Assembly: GCA_026990765.1 (NCBI GenBank)
Contig: JALXCV010000116.1
Coordinates: 1 to 42,737, forward strand
Direction: 5' to 3'
Length of the DNA: 42,737 nt
Source: Hyphomicrobiales bacterium
Lineage (GTDB): Bacteria; Pseudomonadota; Alphaproteobacteria; Rhizobiales; Aestuariivirgaceae
Of this stretch, positions 1 through 8,485 are shown piece by piece. The notes beneath the pieces are model-generated. The model saw only the letters and a program-made list of their open reading frames with translations, searched no databases and was not told where the DNA came from. The first letter of the stretch is position 1. Every line of letters begins with the position of its first letter. Position numbers and translations under genes: made by a program.

Positions 1-117
1 GATGACAGCTGTCTCGCCCATGTCTTCATGTTTGAGCAGAGAATTAAGCAGGGTGGTTTTGCCCGACCCCAGAAATCCGGTAATTATTGAAACGGCAATG
101 GGGCTGTTATTACTCAA
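1..117 (-). CDS. CobW/P47K-family GTP-binding protein, N-terminal part (cut by window edge)
   Basis: The reverse strand encodes a short N-terminus followed by ITGFLGSGKTTLLNSLLK, the Walker A (G1) motif of the CobW/COG0523 GTPases, which act as metal-delivery chaperones for zinc or cobalt enzymes. Only about 39 codons are present; the rest lies left of the window. I see no ATG in frame before the motif. The TTG at 117-115 overlaps the stop codon of the upstream EamA gene and has a GGGAGA about 8 nt before it, so it is the likely start and suggests translational coupling. The family call is firm; the metal and client cannot be told. Confidence 0.75.
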   Translation of the reverse strand, partial: MSNNSPIAVSIITGFLGSGKTTLLNSLLKHEDMGETAVI

Positions 118-1013
118 GCAGGTTTTCTCCCGGTCAGGGTTCCAAGCATCAAAGCGGCAAGTACCAGCGCACCGCCAATATACTGATTGACCTGCATGGT
201 TTGACCAATCAGCACAAAGGCCGCCAGAATTGCCACCAGTGGTTCAGTATTGGAATATGGCGCAACTATTGAAGCCGGGGCAAATGATAATGCACTCATC
301 AGGAAAAAATATCCCGCAACATAGGTAAGTGATACAGAAAGCAGGATCAGCCAGTTCACCCAGCCTATGCTGGTTGTAAAAATAACCGGTTCGGCTGCCC
401 GCACCCAGACAGCAGCAGCAAAGGACATTGGCACAATAAAAAGGTTCACCCAATAGATGATAGCCATTGGCTGCATATGATCGCGCAAGGAGCGACCAGT
501 GAAATATTGCAGGGTGCCACCAATAACCGACAGTGAGGCAAGAGCGATACCGAACAGGTTCACCTGCCCAAATTGCGGGCCGATTGCTATGATCAGGCCG
601 ACAAAAGCCAGAAGCGAAATGATTATGCGGCGTAGAGAGACCCGGTGACCTTCAATCATGGGTGAAATCAGCAGGATAACCACCGGGAAAGTAAAAAAGA
701 TGATTACCGCCTGCCCGATAGATATGAACTGGACCGAGGTAATATAGCCAAACGAGATAAGAGCGGTTGAGATCAGTTGCAGGATAAAGGTGCCAATGGC
801 GTCTCTGGGCGGGAATGATACCTGACCGGTGGCAATCAGGATTATGGCAAAAAACACCGTCAGAAAAACTGTGCGTATGGCGATCGTTTCCAGAATGGGG
901 ATGCCGGCCTCAAAGGCCAGTCTGGTCAAGGGCGTAGACACACCAAATGACAGGGCAGCCAGAAGCGCCATGATGATGGCCAGCAAATGGTGATTGTGGT
1001 CGACGCTTCTCAA
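114..1013 (-). CDS. EamA/DMT-superfamily membrane transporter
   Basis: A 299-residue protein made almost wholly of hydrophobic segments, consistent with the ten helices and two EamA repeats of drug/metabolite transporters (RhaT-like). The second repeat has the typical PLVAILAAFVLIGQTM segment near the C-terminus. The frame opens with TTG at 1013, 6 nt after the carboxypeptidase stop; an ATG at 971 would give a start inside the first helix, so TTG is preferred but unproven. It follows the carboxypeptidase gene closely and overlaps the CobW-type gene, so the three may be cotranscribed. The substrate cannot be predicted from the sequence. Confidence 0.85.
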   Translation of the reverse strand: MRSVDHNHHLLAIIMALLAALSFGVSTPLTRLAFEAGIPILETIAIRTVFLTVFFAIILIATGQVSFPPRDAIGTFILQLISTALISFGYITSVQFISIGQAVIIFFTFPVVILLISPMIEGHRVSLRRIIISLLAFVGLIIAIGPQFGQVNLFGIALASLSVIGGTLQYFTGRSLRDHMQPMAIIYWVNLFIVPMSFAAAVWVRAAEPVIFTTSIGWVNWLILLSVSLTYVAGYFFLMSALSFAPASIVAPYSNTEPLVAILAAFVLIGQTMQVNQYIGGALVLAALMLGTLTGRKPA

Positions 1014-1019
1014 AAGATA

Positions 1020-2258
1020 CTAGTTCCAGTTATTTTTGACTTTTCTCGTTTTTTTCCTGCCGGCAGTTTTGGTCTTTGACTTTGCCGCTGCACGAATTTG
1101 TCTGAAAGTGGCAAATGATTGCGGCGACAAGACTTCGCAATGAGCATTGGTGCGGCGCAAGTAATTGCATAATGACTGGCTGTGTTGCTGGTCCATGCGT
1201 GACAGCAGAGCAATATACTCAGATTTTGGCGGCGCCCGGAAAACTCCCTGTTTGCCAGAGCCAAGATAATTGCGGGAGGTAAGAACGCGACCCTTTAGAA
1301 CCGCATCGGCTGTATAGGCGCTTTTGTAGCGACCAAGCGATACACCCCAGCCATCCAGATCATTCGGATTGCCCCATAAAACAGGTTTGGGTTTGACACA
1401 AACTACCTGTCTGATATCTTTTGGCCGCCCGCCCTGATTGCGCAGATTGGCCAGACGTTTGCTGCCGGCATACCGGGATGACCATTCCAGCATCAATTTT
1501 GACAATTCATTGCGACCGCGCGATGAATGCGCACCAAGAGCAACAGATACCAGACGGCGGCCATTGACCCTGGCACTGGCGACAAGATTATAGCCTGATG
1601 CACACAGATAGCCGGTTTTCATACCATCAACCCATTTCGTCCCGGTCATCAGTTTATTGCGGTTTTTCAGGGTGCGTTTGCCAACCCGCATATTATGGGT
1701 GATGAAATAAGAGTGATATTGGGGGAATTCACGGATTATGGTAGCTGCCAGTATGCCAAGATCGCGGGCTGTGGTTACCTGTGATTTGTGATACAGGCCA
1801 TGCGGATTGACAAAATTGGTACCGGTCATGCCAAGGCGGGCTGCTTCACGGTTCATGCGCTTGGCAAAGCCGGCAATCGAGCCGGAAATATTTTCAGCCA
1901 GCACTTCAGCCATGTCATTTGCTGAGTGAATCAATATGGCTTTCAGGGCAAAATCAACGCTGACGGTGTTACCGGCACGAATACCTATCTTGCTGGGCGG
2001 GCGCGATGCAGCATGTTTGGAAACCTTCAATCTGGTTTGCAAGGTCAGGCGTTTGGCGCGCAATTCCTTGAAAGTTATATAGGCGGTCATCAATTTGGTA
2101 AGCGATGCCGGATACCATGGTTCACCAGCCCGGTTTGCCACAATTACCTTGCCGCTATTAACATCAAACACCAGCAGGGGACCGGTTGCGGCACTGACTG
2201 TGTGGCTGGCTGCCATCATGAATAAAAGGGTCAGGCCCAGGAAAAACTGCCGTATCAT
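1020..2258 (-). CDS. D-alanyl-D-alanine carboxypeptidase (peptidase S11, low-molecular-weight PBP)
   Basis: A periplasmic serine D,D-carboxypeptidase that trims the terminal D-Ala of peptidoglycan stem peptides. All three penicillin-binding motifs are visible: SLTK (residues 52-55, catalytic Ser52 and Lys55), SAN (112-114) and KTG (214-216). An N-terminal signal peptide ends near HTVSA (about residue 23). The ATG at 2258 is chosen because it opens directly on the signal peptide; in-frame TTG codons further up (to 2285) are possible. Length is about 412 residues. The C-terminal 100 residues carry a cysteine-containing segment and a very basic tail (KSKTKTAGRKKTRKVK) rather than a clear PBP5 C-terminal domain. 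Such a tail could bind membrane or anionic wall polymer; that is inference. Confidence 0.9.
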   Translation of the reverse strand: MIRQFFLGLTLLFMMAASHTVSAATGPLLVFDVNSGKVIVANRAGEPWYPASLTKLMTAYITFKELRAKRLTLQTRLKVSKHAASRPPSKIGIRAGNTVSVDFALKAILIHSANDMAEVLAENISGSIAGFAKRMNREAARLGMTGTNFVNPHGLYHKSQVTTARDLGILAATIIREFPQYHSYFITHNMRVGKRTLKNRNKLMTGTKWVDGMKTGYLCASGYNLVASARVNGRRLVSVALGAHSSRGRNELSKLMLEWSSRYAGSKRLANLRNQGGRPKDIRQVVCVKPKPVLWGNPNDLDGWGVSLGRYKSAYTADAVLKGRVLTSRNYLGSGKQGVFRAPPKSEYIALLSRMDQQHSQSLCNYLRRTNAHCEVLSPQSFATFRQIRAAAKSKTKTAGRKKTRKVKNNWN

Positions 2259-2378
2259 TTTCACTTGCAATACCTTCAACAACAAAATGAGCGCTCCAGC
2301 AATGGCTGAAGCACCCTTTCACCCGACCACAACGGGTAGTAAATCAACTTGGCTGCAGATGCAACCTTTCAGCAGTTT

Positions 2379-3260
2379 TTAGCTGGCTGATTTGAGATCA
2401 TTATACATCTGGAAGGCTTTTTCCGGCTTTTCAAGCTCGTGTACAACTTTGCCAACTGCCTGAATCATCGCAACAGGATCATCCGACTGGAAAATATTGC
2501 GGCCCATATCAACCCCGGCTGCACCTTGATCAACGGCCTTGTAAGCCATTTCCAGAGCTTCCAGTTCCGGCAGTTTCTTGCCACCGGCAATAACAATCGG
2601 CACCGGACAGGCAGCAACCACTTTTTCAAAACCATCTTCAATGAAATAGCTCTTGATATAGTGCGAGCCGATTTCAGCGGCGATTCTGGTAGCCAGACCG
2701 AAATAGCGGGCATCGCGGGCCATGTCCTTGCCAACCCCGGTAACAGCCAGAGTAGGAATGCCATAGCGCATGCCGGTATCAATGAGCTTGATGACATTGG
2801 TGATGGATTTGTGCTCATATTCAGCCCCGATATAAACCTGGGCAGCCATGGCGCAGGCACCAAGGCGGATGGCATCTTCAATATCAACAGCGATAGTTTC
2901 ATTTGACAGTTCACTAAGGATTGAATTGCCGCCTGAACAGCGCAGCACAACCGGTTTGGTGACGGTTGGTGGTATCTGGGCACGCAAGACACCTCTGGTG
3001 CACATCAAGACATCAGCATATTCAGCAAGAGGCAGGATCGTCAGGTCAACCCGCTCCAGTCCAGTAGTTGGCCCCTGGAAATAGCCATGGTCAAATGCCA
3101 GCATCACGGTGCGTCCGGTCTTTGGATTGAAAATCCGGCCCATGCGGTTTTTCAATCCCCAGTCATAATGGGCCAGACCTTTAAGATAAAAGCCCTGCCG
3201 GTCGGCTGGTTTATCCAGTCCAAAATCCTTACCGTCTTTAATGTCGTCCAAATCAGCCAT
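2379..3260 (-). CDS. lsrF: 3-hydroxy-5-phosphonooxypentane-2,4-dione thiolase, LsrF
   Basis: A 293-residue class I aldolase-fold protein. It opens [13 protein letters not shown] and contains [26 protein letters not shown] and [12 protein letters not shown], all strongly LsrF-like. Lys203 in YIKSYFIE corresponds to the Schiff-base lysine of E. coli LsrF. That enzyme transfers acetyl from P-HPD to CoA, the last step of autoinducer-2 breakdown, giving DHAP and acetyl-CoA. The start at 3260 is fixed by the GGAGA ribosome site just upstream. No lsrK, lsrG, lsrR or lsr transporter is visible nearby, so the gene is isolated from the classical lsr operon and may serve another sugar-phosphate route. 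Confidence 0.88.
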   Translation of the reverse strand: MADLDDIKDGKDFGLDKPADRQGFYLKGLAHYDWGLKNRMGRIFNPKTGRTVMLAFDHGYFQGPTTGLERVDLTILPLAEYADVLMCTRGVLRAQIPPTVTKPVVLRCSGGNSILSELSNETIAVDIEDAIRLGACAMAAQVYIGAEYEHKSITNVIKLIDTGMRYGIPTLAVTGVGKDMARDARYFGLATRIAAEIGSHYIKSYFIEDGFEKVVAACPVPIVIAGGKKLPELEALEMAYKAVDQGAAGVDMGRNIFQSDDPVAMIQAVGKVVHELEKPEKAFQMYNDLKSAS

Positions 3261-3296
3261 GATGCATCTCCATTTGCAAATGTAATCAGTAAATAA

Positions 3297-3325
3297 TCTA
3301 TACCCCGGTTTGCCCGTAGCTTCAA
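3297..3325 (-). promoter_or_regulatory. Predicted sigma70-type promoter of lsrF
   Basis: On the minus strand TTGAAG (3325-3320) and TATAGA (3302-3297) are separated by exactly 17 nt, placing the transcription start about 30 nt before the lsrF ATG. The site suggests lsrF is transcribed separately from the nag operon upstream. Prediction from spacing and hexamer similarity only. Confidence 0.45.
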
Positions 3326-3483
3326 GCTGTTGATTGCTATTTGTCAGGATGAATTGACTTTTGTTTAACAGCGCAAAAAATTGCAATCATGGCAATGGCT
3401 TTATTCAGGAATATTCAAATATCAAACCCCATGGGGATGAGATGAAGGTTTTGCCCGGAATTATTGCTGATGATTCAAGGCAA

Positions 3484-4638
3484 TTATTGCAGCCTCTTGC
3501 CTTCAATCCATACATTCTTCAATTTCAGTTCATCATCCAGCTGCACGATATTGGCTTTTGATCCAGGTAGCAGTCTGCCGATTTCAGGGGCAGCGTTGAT
3601 ACATTGTGCCGGGTACAGGGATGCCATGCGCAGGGCTTCTTCAAGCTTCACGCCCACCTGCTTAACCATGAAACGCACTGCCGTCAGCATATCAAGGTCA
3701 GCCCCGGCAAGGGTGCCATCGGCAAGGGTCAGGCGGCCATGCTTGCGATAAATCTTGTGGCCATAGAGCATGATGGTTTCAAGATCGGTGCCGATGGTTG
3801 ACATTGCATCGGTGATCAGGAAAATCTTACCCGGTCCGTTCCTGGCTCTAAGCGCAATGCGGACAGTTTCAGTGCTTACATGATGACCATCAGCTATCAA
3901 TCCGGCAAAGGCGGCCTTGTTCTCCAGCGCCACGCCAACCAGTCCGGGGTCACGATGATGCAATGGACTCATGGCATTAAACAGATGCGTGATGGCGCCA
4001 GCGCCTGCCATTATTGCCGATTTTCCTTGTGCATAGGTGGCATTGCTATGGCCAAGGCTCACCATAATACCGGCCTGTTTGAGGGCTGATATCTGCTTTG
4101 GTGTTACCACTTCAGGGGCAACTGTAATTATCAGTTGCTGCAATGATGCTGCAGCTTTTTTATAGGTTTCGATATCGCTGTCACTCATAGCGCACAGTAA
4201 ATCAGGATTATGGGCGCCGCATTTCTCTCTTGCCAGATGCGGGCCTTCCAGATGCAGGCCAAGAAAGCCTGGTATATTGGCTTTTTGGGCAGCAATTCCA
4301 GCTTTTATAGCAGCTGACATTATCTCAGGGGTCTGACTTATCAGGGTTATCATCATTGCGGTTGAGCCAAAGCGGGAATGGGCGGCAATTATGGTTTTTA
4401 TGGCTTCGATGTCGGGCTGGTCACTGAACAGTACACCGCCGCCGCCATTTACCTGCAAATCAATGAAGCCGGGGGCAAGCAGACCATGGCCCATCTCAAT
4501 CGTTTCAACATCTCTTGCAAGTTCATCGATCGGTGTAATTGCAGCAATGCGACCAGCTTCGATCAACAGGGCGCAATCATCATGGCGTTGCTCGCCGTCA
4601 AATATCTGACACCCAACCAGTGCCTTGCGCTTGTTCAT
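3484..4638 (-). CDS. nagA: N-acetylglucosamine-6-phosphate deacetylase
   Basis: A 384-residue amidohydrolase that converts GlcNAc-6-P to GlcN-6-P and acetate. Visible family features are the GLLAPGFIDLQVNG strand, the metal-site LHLEGPHL (Glu131), LGHSNA (His197), THLFNAM (His218) and the catalytic Asp in ITDAM (Asp277). The ATG at 4638 overlaps the stop of the upstream SIS-domain gene (ATGA) and has GGAGA 6 nt before it, so the two are translationally coupled. It is the last gene of the minus-strand amino-sugar operon. Confidence 0.95.
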   Translation of the reverse strand: MNKRKALVGCQIFDGEQRHDDCALLIEAGRIAAITPIDELARDVETIEMGHGLLAPGFIDLQVNGGGGVLFSDQPDIEAIKTIIAAHSRFGSTAMMITLISQTPEIMSAAIKAGIAAQKANIPGFLGLHLEGPHLAREKCGAHNPDLLCAMSDSDIETYKKAAASLQQLIITVAPEVVTPKQISALKQAGIMVSLGHSNATYAQGKSAIMAGAGAITHLFNAMSPLHHRDPGLVGVALENKAAFAGLIADGHHVSTETVRIALRARNGPGKIFLITDAMSTIGTDLETIMLYGHKIYRKHGRLTLADGTLAGADLDMLTAVRFMVKQVGVKLEEALRMASLYPAQCINAAPEIGRLLPGSKANIVQLDDELKLKNVWIEGKRLQ

Positions 4639-5669
4639 ACTGTCTCCGTTATCTTTTTAAGGTTTGGCGGCCTGTCCGGGTCAAGCCCCAGACGGCGAGC
4701 ATGAAACTCGATAAATCCGTAAAATGCGGCAATCAGCAACAATCCATCACATAATGGATGATCAGCCGTAATGAAAGGCAGTCTGTCGCCGGCTTTTGCT
4801 GCATCAGAACTTATAAACACCGAAGCCCCCTTGGCGGCAAAATCTTCAGCCGTCTTGATGACAAAGCCTTGTGAAGCATCACGGCTGGCCAGCGCCAGAA
4901 CCGGGAATCCCGGTTTTATCATCGATGCCGGTCCATGCAGCACTTCTGCAGCGCTGAAGCTTTCAGCGTGAATGGCGCAGGTTTCCTTGAACTTCAAAGC
5001 TGCCTCACTGGCAATGGCCATGGATGGCCCGCGTCCCAGAACCAGCAGTGAGTTATGCTGCACCAACCGGTCAGAAAGACTTGACCAGTCGCAGTGAATG
5101 GCCTGTTCAAGTTGCCGGGGCAGTGCATCAAGAGCGCTTAACAGCTGTTTGTCATGTTTCCAGCAAGCCAGCAATAACAGACCGGCGACAAGCGAATTGA
5201 CAAAGGTTTTGGTTGCAGCCACGCTTAATTCCGGCCCGGCATGAATATCTATCGGGTAATCAGCATTGCGTGCCAGTGGCGATGCCGGATCATTGGTCAA
5301 GGCTGCAAGCAACGCACCACCCGCCTTGCTGCGTTTTGCCATTTCAACAATGTCAGGGCTTTGTCCCGACTGGGAAATTGCCAGACAAAGGCTTTGGGAA
5401 AGCTGCAAATCAACATGATAGACAGAGGCAATTGACGGCCCCAGAGAAGCAACCGGCAATCTGGCTATCAATTCTGTGGCATAGGCCAGAAAAGTTGCAG
5501 CATGATCAGACGAGCCGCGCGCTATGGTCACCAGCATTGCCGGTGGTGAGCTTTGCAGCCGCTCCAGCAATGGAGCCAGAGAGTCAGGCAGGCATTGCAG
5601 CAGCCGGTCGACTGCCTGCGGTATTTCCTCAATCTCCAGACGCATATGGGTTTTGTGCTGGCTCATCAT
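4635..5669 (-). CDS. SIS-domain glucosamine-6-phosphate deaminase, NagB-II type
   Basis: A 344-residue protein with two SIS domains, resembling the isomerase half of GlmS without the glutaminase half. Sugar-phosphate-binding stretches include ARGSSDHAA (first SIS), SQSGQSPD, LVLGRGPSM and EAALKFKETCAIHAE (second SIS). This is the pattern of NagB-II enzymes, which convert GlcN-6-P to fructose-6-P and ammonia and replace classical NagB in many proteobacteria. It overlaps nagA downstream and the GntR gene upstream, fitting the step after NagA. An AgaS-like role on galactosamine-6-P is the main alternative. Confidence 0.88.
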   Translation of the reverse strand: MMSQHKTHMRLEIEEIPQAVDRLLQCLPDSLAPLLERLQSSPPAMLVTIARGSSDHAATFLAYATELIARLPVASLGPSIASVYHVDLQLSQSLCLAISQSGQSPDIVEMAKRSKAGGALLAALTNDPASPLARNADYPIDIHAGPELSVAATKTFVNSLVAGLLLLACWKHDKQLLSALDALPRQLEQAIHCDWSSLSDRLVQHNSLLVLGRGPSMAIASEAALKFKETCAIHAESFSAAEVLHGPASMIKPGFPVLALASRDASQGFVIKTAEDFAAKGASVFISSDAAKAGDRLPFITADHPLCDGLLLIAAFYGFIEFHARRLGLDPDRPPNLKKITETV

Positions 5670-6451
5670 TGCGCCTTGTCTGCATCGTCATTATTGCCAA
5701 TCTTGAGTTCGGCAACAAAATCATAGGCATCCCCGCGATAGACAGAGCGGGTAAACTCAACCACCTTGCCCGATTGCAAATATGATACGCGCACAATATT
5801 GAGACCGGCTGCACCTTCGCCAACCTCAAGCAAATCAGCATCGGTTCGGCCCAGATTGGCTGCGGAAATGCGCTGGATCGCCCGCACCGGTTTATTGCCA
5901 AGCCGATCAAGTTGTGCATAAAGCGAGTCAGTTACAAGGTCGGGATCGGGAAGGAACCGGGTCGAGATGGTTGCCCGCTCAATCGCCATTGGAACATTAT
6001 CGGCAATTCGCAATCGGCTGACCCTTGCAACCATGTCAGTTGATGCAAGACCCAGAACCATGGTTTCTTCCGGTGACGGAGCAAAGATGCCCTTTTCCAT
6101 CCAGCGCGACTGCACCGAGTTGCCGCGCCGGGCCATATCCTCACTAAAGGAGGTCAGGGTTGAAAGGGATTGTTCAACCTTTTGCATTTCAGGCGCAATG
6201 AAGGTTCCAGAGCCGGGTTTTTGCACTACCAGCCCCCGCCTTGCCAGTTCCTGCACAGCCCTTCTGACTGTTACCCGTGAAAGACCTGTCATGGCAGCTA
6301 TTTCACGCTCAGAAGGTAATGGATCACCATGCAGGATACGGCCAGTTTCAATTGCTTTTTCAATATGGGTTTGTAATTGCAGGTAAAGAGGCCCGTGACT
6401 TTCACGCTTCCAGTCACCTGATATGAAAAGTCCTTGTGCCTGCCTATTCAT
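5666..6451 (-). CDS. GntR/HutC-family transcriptional regulator of the amino-sugar operons
   Basis: A 261-residue regulator. The N-terminal winged helix has the GntR signature PLYLQLQTHIEKAI, then LPSEREIAAMTGLSRVTVRRA and KPGSGTFI. The rest is a UTRA-type ligand-binding domain (HutC subfamily), which normally senses a small sugar or acid. The ATG at 6451 overlaps the kinase stop codon by 8 nt; an in-frame ATG further upstream lies deeper in the kinase gene and is less likely. Lying within the operon, it probably senses GlcNAc-6-P or GlcN-6-P and represses through the two matching sites at 7351-7368 and 7474-7491. The ligand is inferred. Confidence 0.9.
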   Translation of the reverse strand: MNRQAQGLFISGDWKRESHGPLYLQLQTHIEKAIETGRILHGDPLPSEREIAAMTGLSRVTVRRAVQELARRGLVVQKPGSGTFIAPEMQKVEQSLSTLTSFSEDMARRGNSVQSRWMEKGIFAPSPEETMVLGLASTDMVARVSRLRIADNVPMAIERATISTRFLPDPDLVTDSLYAQLDRLGNKPVRAIQRISAANLGRTDADLLEVGEGAAGLNIVRVSYLQSGKVVEFTRSVYRGDAYDFVAELKIGNNDDADKAQ

Positions 6452-7328
6452 TTGCTGCAGGCTCCCTTGAGCCATATTTGGCAACTGCAAGATTTACCGC
6501 ACCGGCAAGGGCATCACCTTTGGGTTTCATGAGCATGGATTTCAGCGGCTCACCCAGCATTGTCTGATAGATGCTACCAAGTCCGCCAAGCATGCAAAAC
6601 CCGGTTGCGTCACCTGGCAACACAGCTTGCAATTCAGCCTCGACATCACTGATTGCCTGATCAACAATCCGCTTTGCAATCGCATCATCATGGTCAAGAT
6701 AATCAAACAGCAGCGGGGCAAAACGGGCAAAATCTCCTGGCATGGCAAAATGGGCAAAATCTGACAGTTTGACCGGATCATTGTCAAAATCGGCCAGCAC
6801 TGTTTCAGTAACAGGTGAACCGGCATGCACACCGTCATAGGCAAGCAGTGCAGCCTCAACCAGTGAACGCCCCAGCCTTGAGCCGCTGCCAAGGTCGCCG
6901 ACATTAAAACCCCAGCCGCCGACAGTTCTGATCTGACCATTTTGCCGGGTGACATATACAGAACCGGTGCCGATTATGGCAACAGTACCATCGCCACTGC
7001 CCACCGCCCCTTCAAGGGCAATTTCGGCATCGGTTTGTATCCGGCAGTTGCTGAATGGCAATGCTGCCTTGATACGATCTGAATAATTGGCGCCATTGGC
7101 CCCGGCCAGACCAAGAACTGCGCCTGCTTCAGGAATTTTCCCCCTGTCAATACCGGCGGCATCAAATGCCGTTGCAACTGCTGTCATAATGTGAGAGCGG
7201 GCCAGATCAAAATCTGTCATGATATTGGCAAAGCCGCTTTTGCCATGCCCGACTACATTGCCGGACATATCTGCAACAGCTGCCCTGCAACCGGTTCCAC
7301 CACCATCAACACCCACAAGATATTGCAC
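6444..7328 (-). CDS. BadF/BadG-type ATPase, probable N-acetylglucosamine kinase
   Basis: A 294-residue sugar kinase of the ASKHA fold. The N-terminal phosphate-1 motif VDGGGTGCRAAV and the later AIIGTGSVYV and GWGFNVGDLGSGSRLG segments match the BadF/BadG/BcrA family to which GlcNAc kinases belong. It would phosphorylate an amino sugar taken up by the ABC transporter. The frame starts with GTG at 7328, preceded by GAGGG. First gene of the operon kinase-GntR-deaminase-nagA, with overlapping ends throughout. Whether it accepts GlcNAc, MurNAc or glucosamine cannot be settled; the murQ partner makes a MurNAc-phosphorylating role possible. Confidence 0.82.
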   Translation of the reverse strand: MQYLVGVDGGGTGCRAAVADMSGNVVGHGKSGFANIMTDFDLARSHIMTAVATAFDAAGIDRGKIPEAGAVLGLAGANGANYSDRIKAALPFSNCRIQTDAEIALEGAVGSGDGTVAIIGTGSVYVTRQNGQIRTVGGWGFNVGDLGSGSRLGRSLVEAALLAYDGVHAGSPVTETVLADFDNDPVKLSDFAHFAMPGDFARFAPLLFDYLDHDDAIAKRIVDQAISDVEAELQAVLPGDATGFCMLGGLGSIYQTMLGEPLKSMLMKPKGDALAGAVNLAVAKYGSREPAANE

Positions 7329-7350
7329 AGATTCAATCCCTCAACCAGCT

Positions 7351-7368
7351 AATACCAATACAATACCA
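7351..7368. promoter_or_regulatory. Candidate GntR operator 1 (upstream of the kinase operon)
   Basis: On the minus strand this reads TGGTATTGTATTGGTATT, a direct repeat of TGGTAT with an 11-bp period. It overlaps the predicted -10 of the kinase promoter. The same pattern occurs at 7474-7491 before murQ with three differences, so the pair is a good candidate for the binding sites of the GntR protein encoded in the operon. Confidence 0.6.
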
Positions 7369-7388
7369 CTTTTCCTTAATGATAGCAA
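7360..7388 (-). promoter_or_regulatory. Predicted promoter of the kinase-nagA operon
   Basis: On the minus strand TTGCTA (7388-7383) and TATTGT (7365-7360) are 17 nt apart. The -10 lies inside operator 1, as expected for a repressor that blocks RNA polymerase. Confidence 0.4.
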
Positions 7389-7473
7389 TACTGCTATTTC
7401 ACACTAATTTCTGGATTATCTGCGCAAAATTATGGTTAATAAATTCTGAATATAACAAGATTTGCTGGACATT

Positions 7474-7491
7474 TGGTATTCTTTTGGTATC
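7474..7491. promoter_or_regulatory. Candidate GntR operator 2 (upstream of murQ)
   Basis: TGGTATTCTTTTGGTATC on the plus strand matches operator 1 read on the minus strand at 15 of 18 positions, including both TGGTAT halves at the same 11-bp spacing. It lies 24 nt before the murQ ATG, so repressor bound here would cover the promoter or the transcription start. Confidence 0.6.
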
Positions 7492-7514
7492 GTATATGTT
7501 CAAGAGGGGTGAAG

Positions 7515-8426
7515 ATGAAACCGGCAAATACAGAGCAGTTACACGATCAGGCAAGCGGGCTGGACATGCGCCCTGAAACCGGGATTCTGTCTGCACTGCT
7601 GGCCGGTCAGCGCGTCGCTATTGATTGTGTAGAGCCTGCTATTGACTCAATAGGCAAGGCAGCTGGCATAGCTGCTGCAACCATATCATCAGGCAATCGG
7701 CTGGCTTTTGCCGCTGCTGGCAGTTCAGGGCTGATGGCGATGGCTGATGCACTTGAGCTGCCCGGCACTTTCGGCATCAACAAAAGCCAGATAGTCATCT
7801 TGATGGCTGGCGGGGCAGCAAGCCTTTCCAGCCTTGAAGGCGGGCCGGAAGACCGTGAGGATCTGGCGGTTGACGACTTCAACAATAGCGGGCTTGGCAA
7901 GGGTGATTGCCTGCTGGCCGTTTCTGCAAGTGGCTCAACTCCTTATGTACTGGCAATGGCAAGGCTTGCCCTGATCAATGATGTTACGGTGATAGGCATT
8001 GCCAATAACCCGCAAGCACCCTTGTTGCAGATGGCTGATGAAACAATTCTTGTTGCCACCCCGGCTGAACTGATTGCCGGCTCCACCAGACTGGGAGCTG
8101 CCAGTGCGCAAAAGGTTGCCCTTAACATGTTATCGACCCTGATGGCGGTTAAACTGGGGCATATTTACAATGGATATATGGTCAATCTGCGGGCGGATAA
8201 TGAGAAGCTTCGCCAAAGGGCGTTAAGAATGGTTGCCGAAATTGCAGAATGCGATAACAAAACTGCCAGTTTGCTATTGGAAAAATCCAAGGGATCAGTA
8301 AAACTGGCAATATTACTTGCAAGTGGTGTCAGTGATTTGAAACAGGCCGAAAAATATCTTGATCGTGCCGGGCAGAATCTGAGAACAGCTCTTGCCGAAC
8401 ATGGAAGGACAAACCCTTCCCACTAA
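7515..8426 (+). CDS. murQ: N-acetylmuramic acid 6-phosphate etherase
   Basis: A 303-residue SIS-domain enzyme that cleaves the lactyl ether of MurNAc-6-P to GlcNAc-6-P and D-lactate, joining murein recycling to NagA. Family features are NRLAFAAAGSSGLM, the likely catalytic Glu81 in ALELPGTFG, GPEDREDL, SASGSTPYVL, AELIAGSTRLGAASAQK and the C-terminal MVAEIAECD stretch. The ATG at 7515 is preferred over an earlier in-frame start at 7473 because AGAGGGG lies just before it and the protein then starts at the usual point. It diverges from the kinase-nagA operon and leads into the ABC transporter genes, so all are probably one regulon. Confidence 0.93.
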   Translation: MKPANTEQLHDQASGLDMRPETGILSALLAGQRVAIDCVEPAIDSIGKAAGIAAATISSGNRLAFAAAGSSGLMAMADALELPGTFGINKSQIVILMAGGAASLSSLEGGPEDREDLAVDDFNNSGLGKGDCLLAVSASGSTPYVLAMARLALINDVTVIGIANNPQAPLLQMADETILVATPAELIAGSTRLGAASAQKVALNMLSTLMAVKLGHIYNGYMVNLRADNEKLRQRALRMVAEIAECDNKTASLLLEKSKGSVKLAILLASGVSDLKQAEKYLDRAGQNLRTALAEHGRTNPSH

Positions 8427-8429
8427 AAA

Positions 8430-8470
8430 CGGGGGGCTTTCCCCGAATAACCACACGCCTGATCAGGCGT
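8430..8470 (+). other. Two hairpin-forming repeats between murQ and the binding-protein gene
   Basis: CGGGG-ggcttt-CCCCG (8430-8445) is followed by the perfect 16-bp palindrome ACGCCTGATCAGGCGT (8455-8470), ending 15 nt before the binding-protein ATG. Neither has a T-run, so mRNA processing or stabilisation is more likely than termination. The role is inferred. Confidence 0.5.
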
Positions 8471-8485
8471 AAACAGGAGAGTGAT

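Noticed and set aside
5213-5785. 190-residue plus-strand frame opposite the deaminase and GntR genes
   Set aside because: Antisense shadow; no motif and no ribosome site.
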